Positions 63,395 through 64,000 of a stretch of DNA of 64,000 bases are shown here, piece by piece (the stretch's first letter is position 1; the number at the start of each line of letters is the position of its first letter). The notes beneath the pieces were generated by a model. It had not been told where the DNA came from. It saw nothing but the letters and a program-made list of their open reading frames with translations, and did not search any database. This DNA comes from Kordia antarctica (GTDB lineage: Bacteria > Bacteroidota > Bacteroidia > Flavobacteriales > Flavobacteriaceae): contig NZ_CP019288.1 in NCBI RefSeq assembly GCF_009901525.1, positions 1,364,001 through 1,428,000 of the forward strand. The letters run 5' to 3'. Both the position numbers and the translations under genes were made by a program.

Positions 63395-63997
63395 TTAATT
63401 TTTTATATAAGGAACTTTCCACGATGTTGAAATTTCGTAGTGTAAAGCGCCGTTTTGTATCGTTAATGGTGAATCAAAATTATTAGTATATAAACTTCCT
63501 GTGCCCAAACCTTGCGGTAATTTATTGTGCAATGTATATGTCCATTGCGCAATCGCGTTGAGTCCAATATTACTTTCCAACGCGCTCGTAATCCACCAAT
63601 CAATGTTGTTTTTTTCGGCGAGTGAAATCCATTCGGAGCTTCCTGCAAATCCGCCAACCAAACTAGGTTTCAAGATAATGAATTGTGGCTGAATGGTTTC
63701 TAGTATTTTTTTCTTTTGTTTGATGTCGAAAATACCAATCAATTCTTCATCCAATGCAATTGGCAGCGGCGTTTCTTTACAGAGTTTTGCCATTTCATCA
63801 ACTTGTCCTTGTTTGATTGGTTGTTCAATGGAATGCAATTGCAATTCAGACAATATTTTTAGCTTTTCTAAAGCGTTTTCTGGTGTAAAAGCTCCATTTG
63901 CATCTACGCGTAATTCGATATCATTTACGGAATATTCGTTGCGAATACTTTGTAAAAGTTTCAATTCGGTTTCAAAATCAATAGCACCAATCTTCAT
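63395..63997 (-). CDS. menC: o-Succinylbenzoate synthase, 3' part
   Basis: The C-terminal 200 residues are present; the gene begins beyond the window. Enolase-superfamily features: ELRVDANGAFTPE with the metal Asp, SIEQPIKQGQ with the Glu, LPIALDEELIG, and the lysine-bearing IILKPSLVGG, then WWITSALESNIGLN. It converts SHCHC to o-succinylbenzoate, one step before menE. It is upstream of the CPBP gene, with 12 bp between. Confidence 0.88.
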   Translation of the reverse strand: MKIGAIDFETELKLLQSIRNEYSVNDIELRVDANGAFTPENALEKLKILSELQLHSIEQPIKQGQVDEMAKLCKETPLPIALDEELIGIFDIKQKKKILETIQPQFIILKPSLVGGFAGSSEWISLAEKNNIDWWITSALESNIGLNAIAQWTYTLHNKLPQGLGTGSLYTNNFDSPLTIQNGALHYEISTSWKVPYIKN

Positions 63998-64000
63998 TTT

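Overview
The window is low-G+C, gene-dense chromosomal DNA from a member of the Flavobacteriaceae (Bacteroidota); a Kordia-like genome is my best guess, from gene content only. Supporting signs are a type IX secretion sorting domain, TAnnTTTG-type promoters, DUF3857/transglutaminase proteins, menaquinone genes, GG-leader natural-product precursors beginning MKKK..LALNKKS, and starts without obvious Shine-Dalgarno sites. No rRNA, complete tRNA, CRISPR array, transposase or integrase is visible.

Layout. 1-1060: end of an FG-GAP protein, then a 3' fragment of a tRNA-Met with its terminator, a likely integration scar. 1063-9943: an NRPS-like adenylation/carrier/alpha-oxoamine synthase enzyme and an exonuclease-RecQ-UvrD fusion helicase. 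10178-17993: membrane and stress genes, including an AAA ATPase / MscS-like / cation:proton antiporter operon and an ECF sigma / small protein / MscS operon. 18238-19813: a FecE-like ATPase that appears to start at ATT, and a lipoprotein. 19883-20843: five tandem ~204-bp units on the minus strand, each with a sigma-54-like element, a ~115-nt structured transcript and a terminator. This looks like a small-RNA gene array and is the most unusual feature here. 21136-36148: rmuC, two secreted caspase-fold proteins, a barrel-like protein, a PD-(D/E)XK nuclease, a VIT/VWA protein with a caspase-like partner, a thioesterase and a T9SS cargo protein.

36346-46168: a lipase, then a defence-type island with an RloA/RloB pair, a MoxR ATPase with a VWA protein, a ParE toxin-antitoxin pair next to a broken relative, and a Septu-type PtuA/PtuB pair. 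46617-54041: carB, rpmH, a TPR membrane protein, two orphan lanthipeptide-like precursors, a lytic transglycosylase, a hydrolase and a small GNAT protein. 54108-64000: a META-domain lipoprotein, menE, a MORN-type protein, two DUF3857 proteins, two tiny overlapping membrane ORFs, a CPBP protease and the 3' part of menC.

Connections. The 191-aa lipoprotein gene and the VIT/VWA gene share a C-terminal domain of about 75 residues. They also share a pair of direct repeats with a 21-bp period, placed exactly 75 bp before each start, so they are probably co-regulated by a LytTR-type factor. Intergenic regions carry several families of imperfect palindromes and 7- to 8-bp tandem repeats. All functional calls rest on motifs read by eye; no database search was run.
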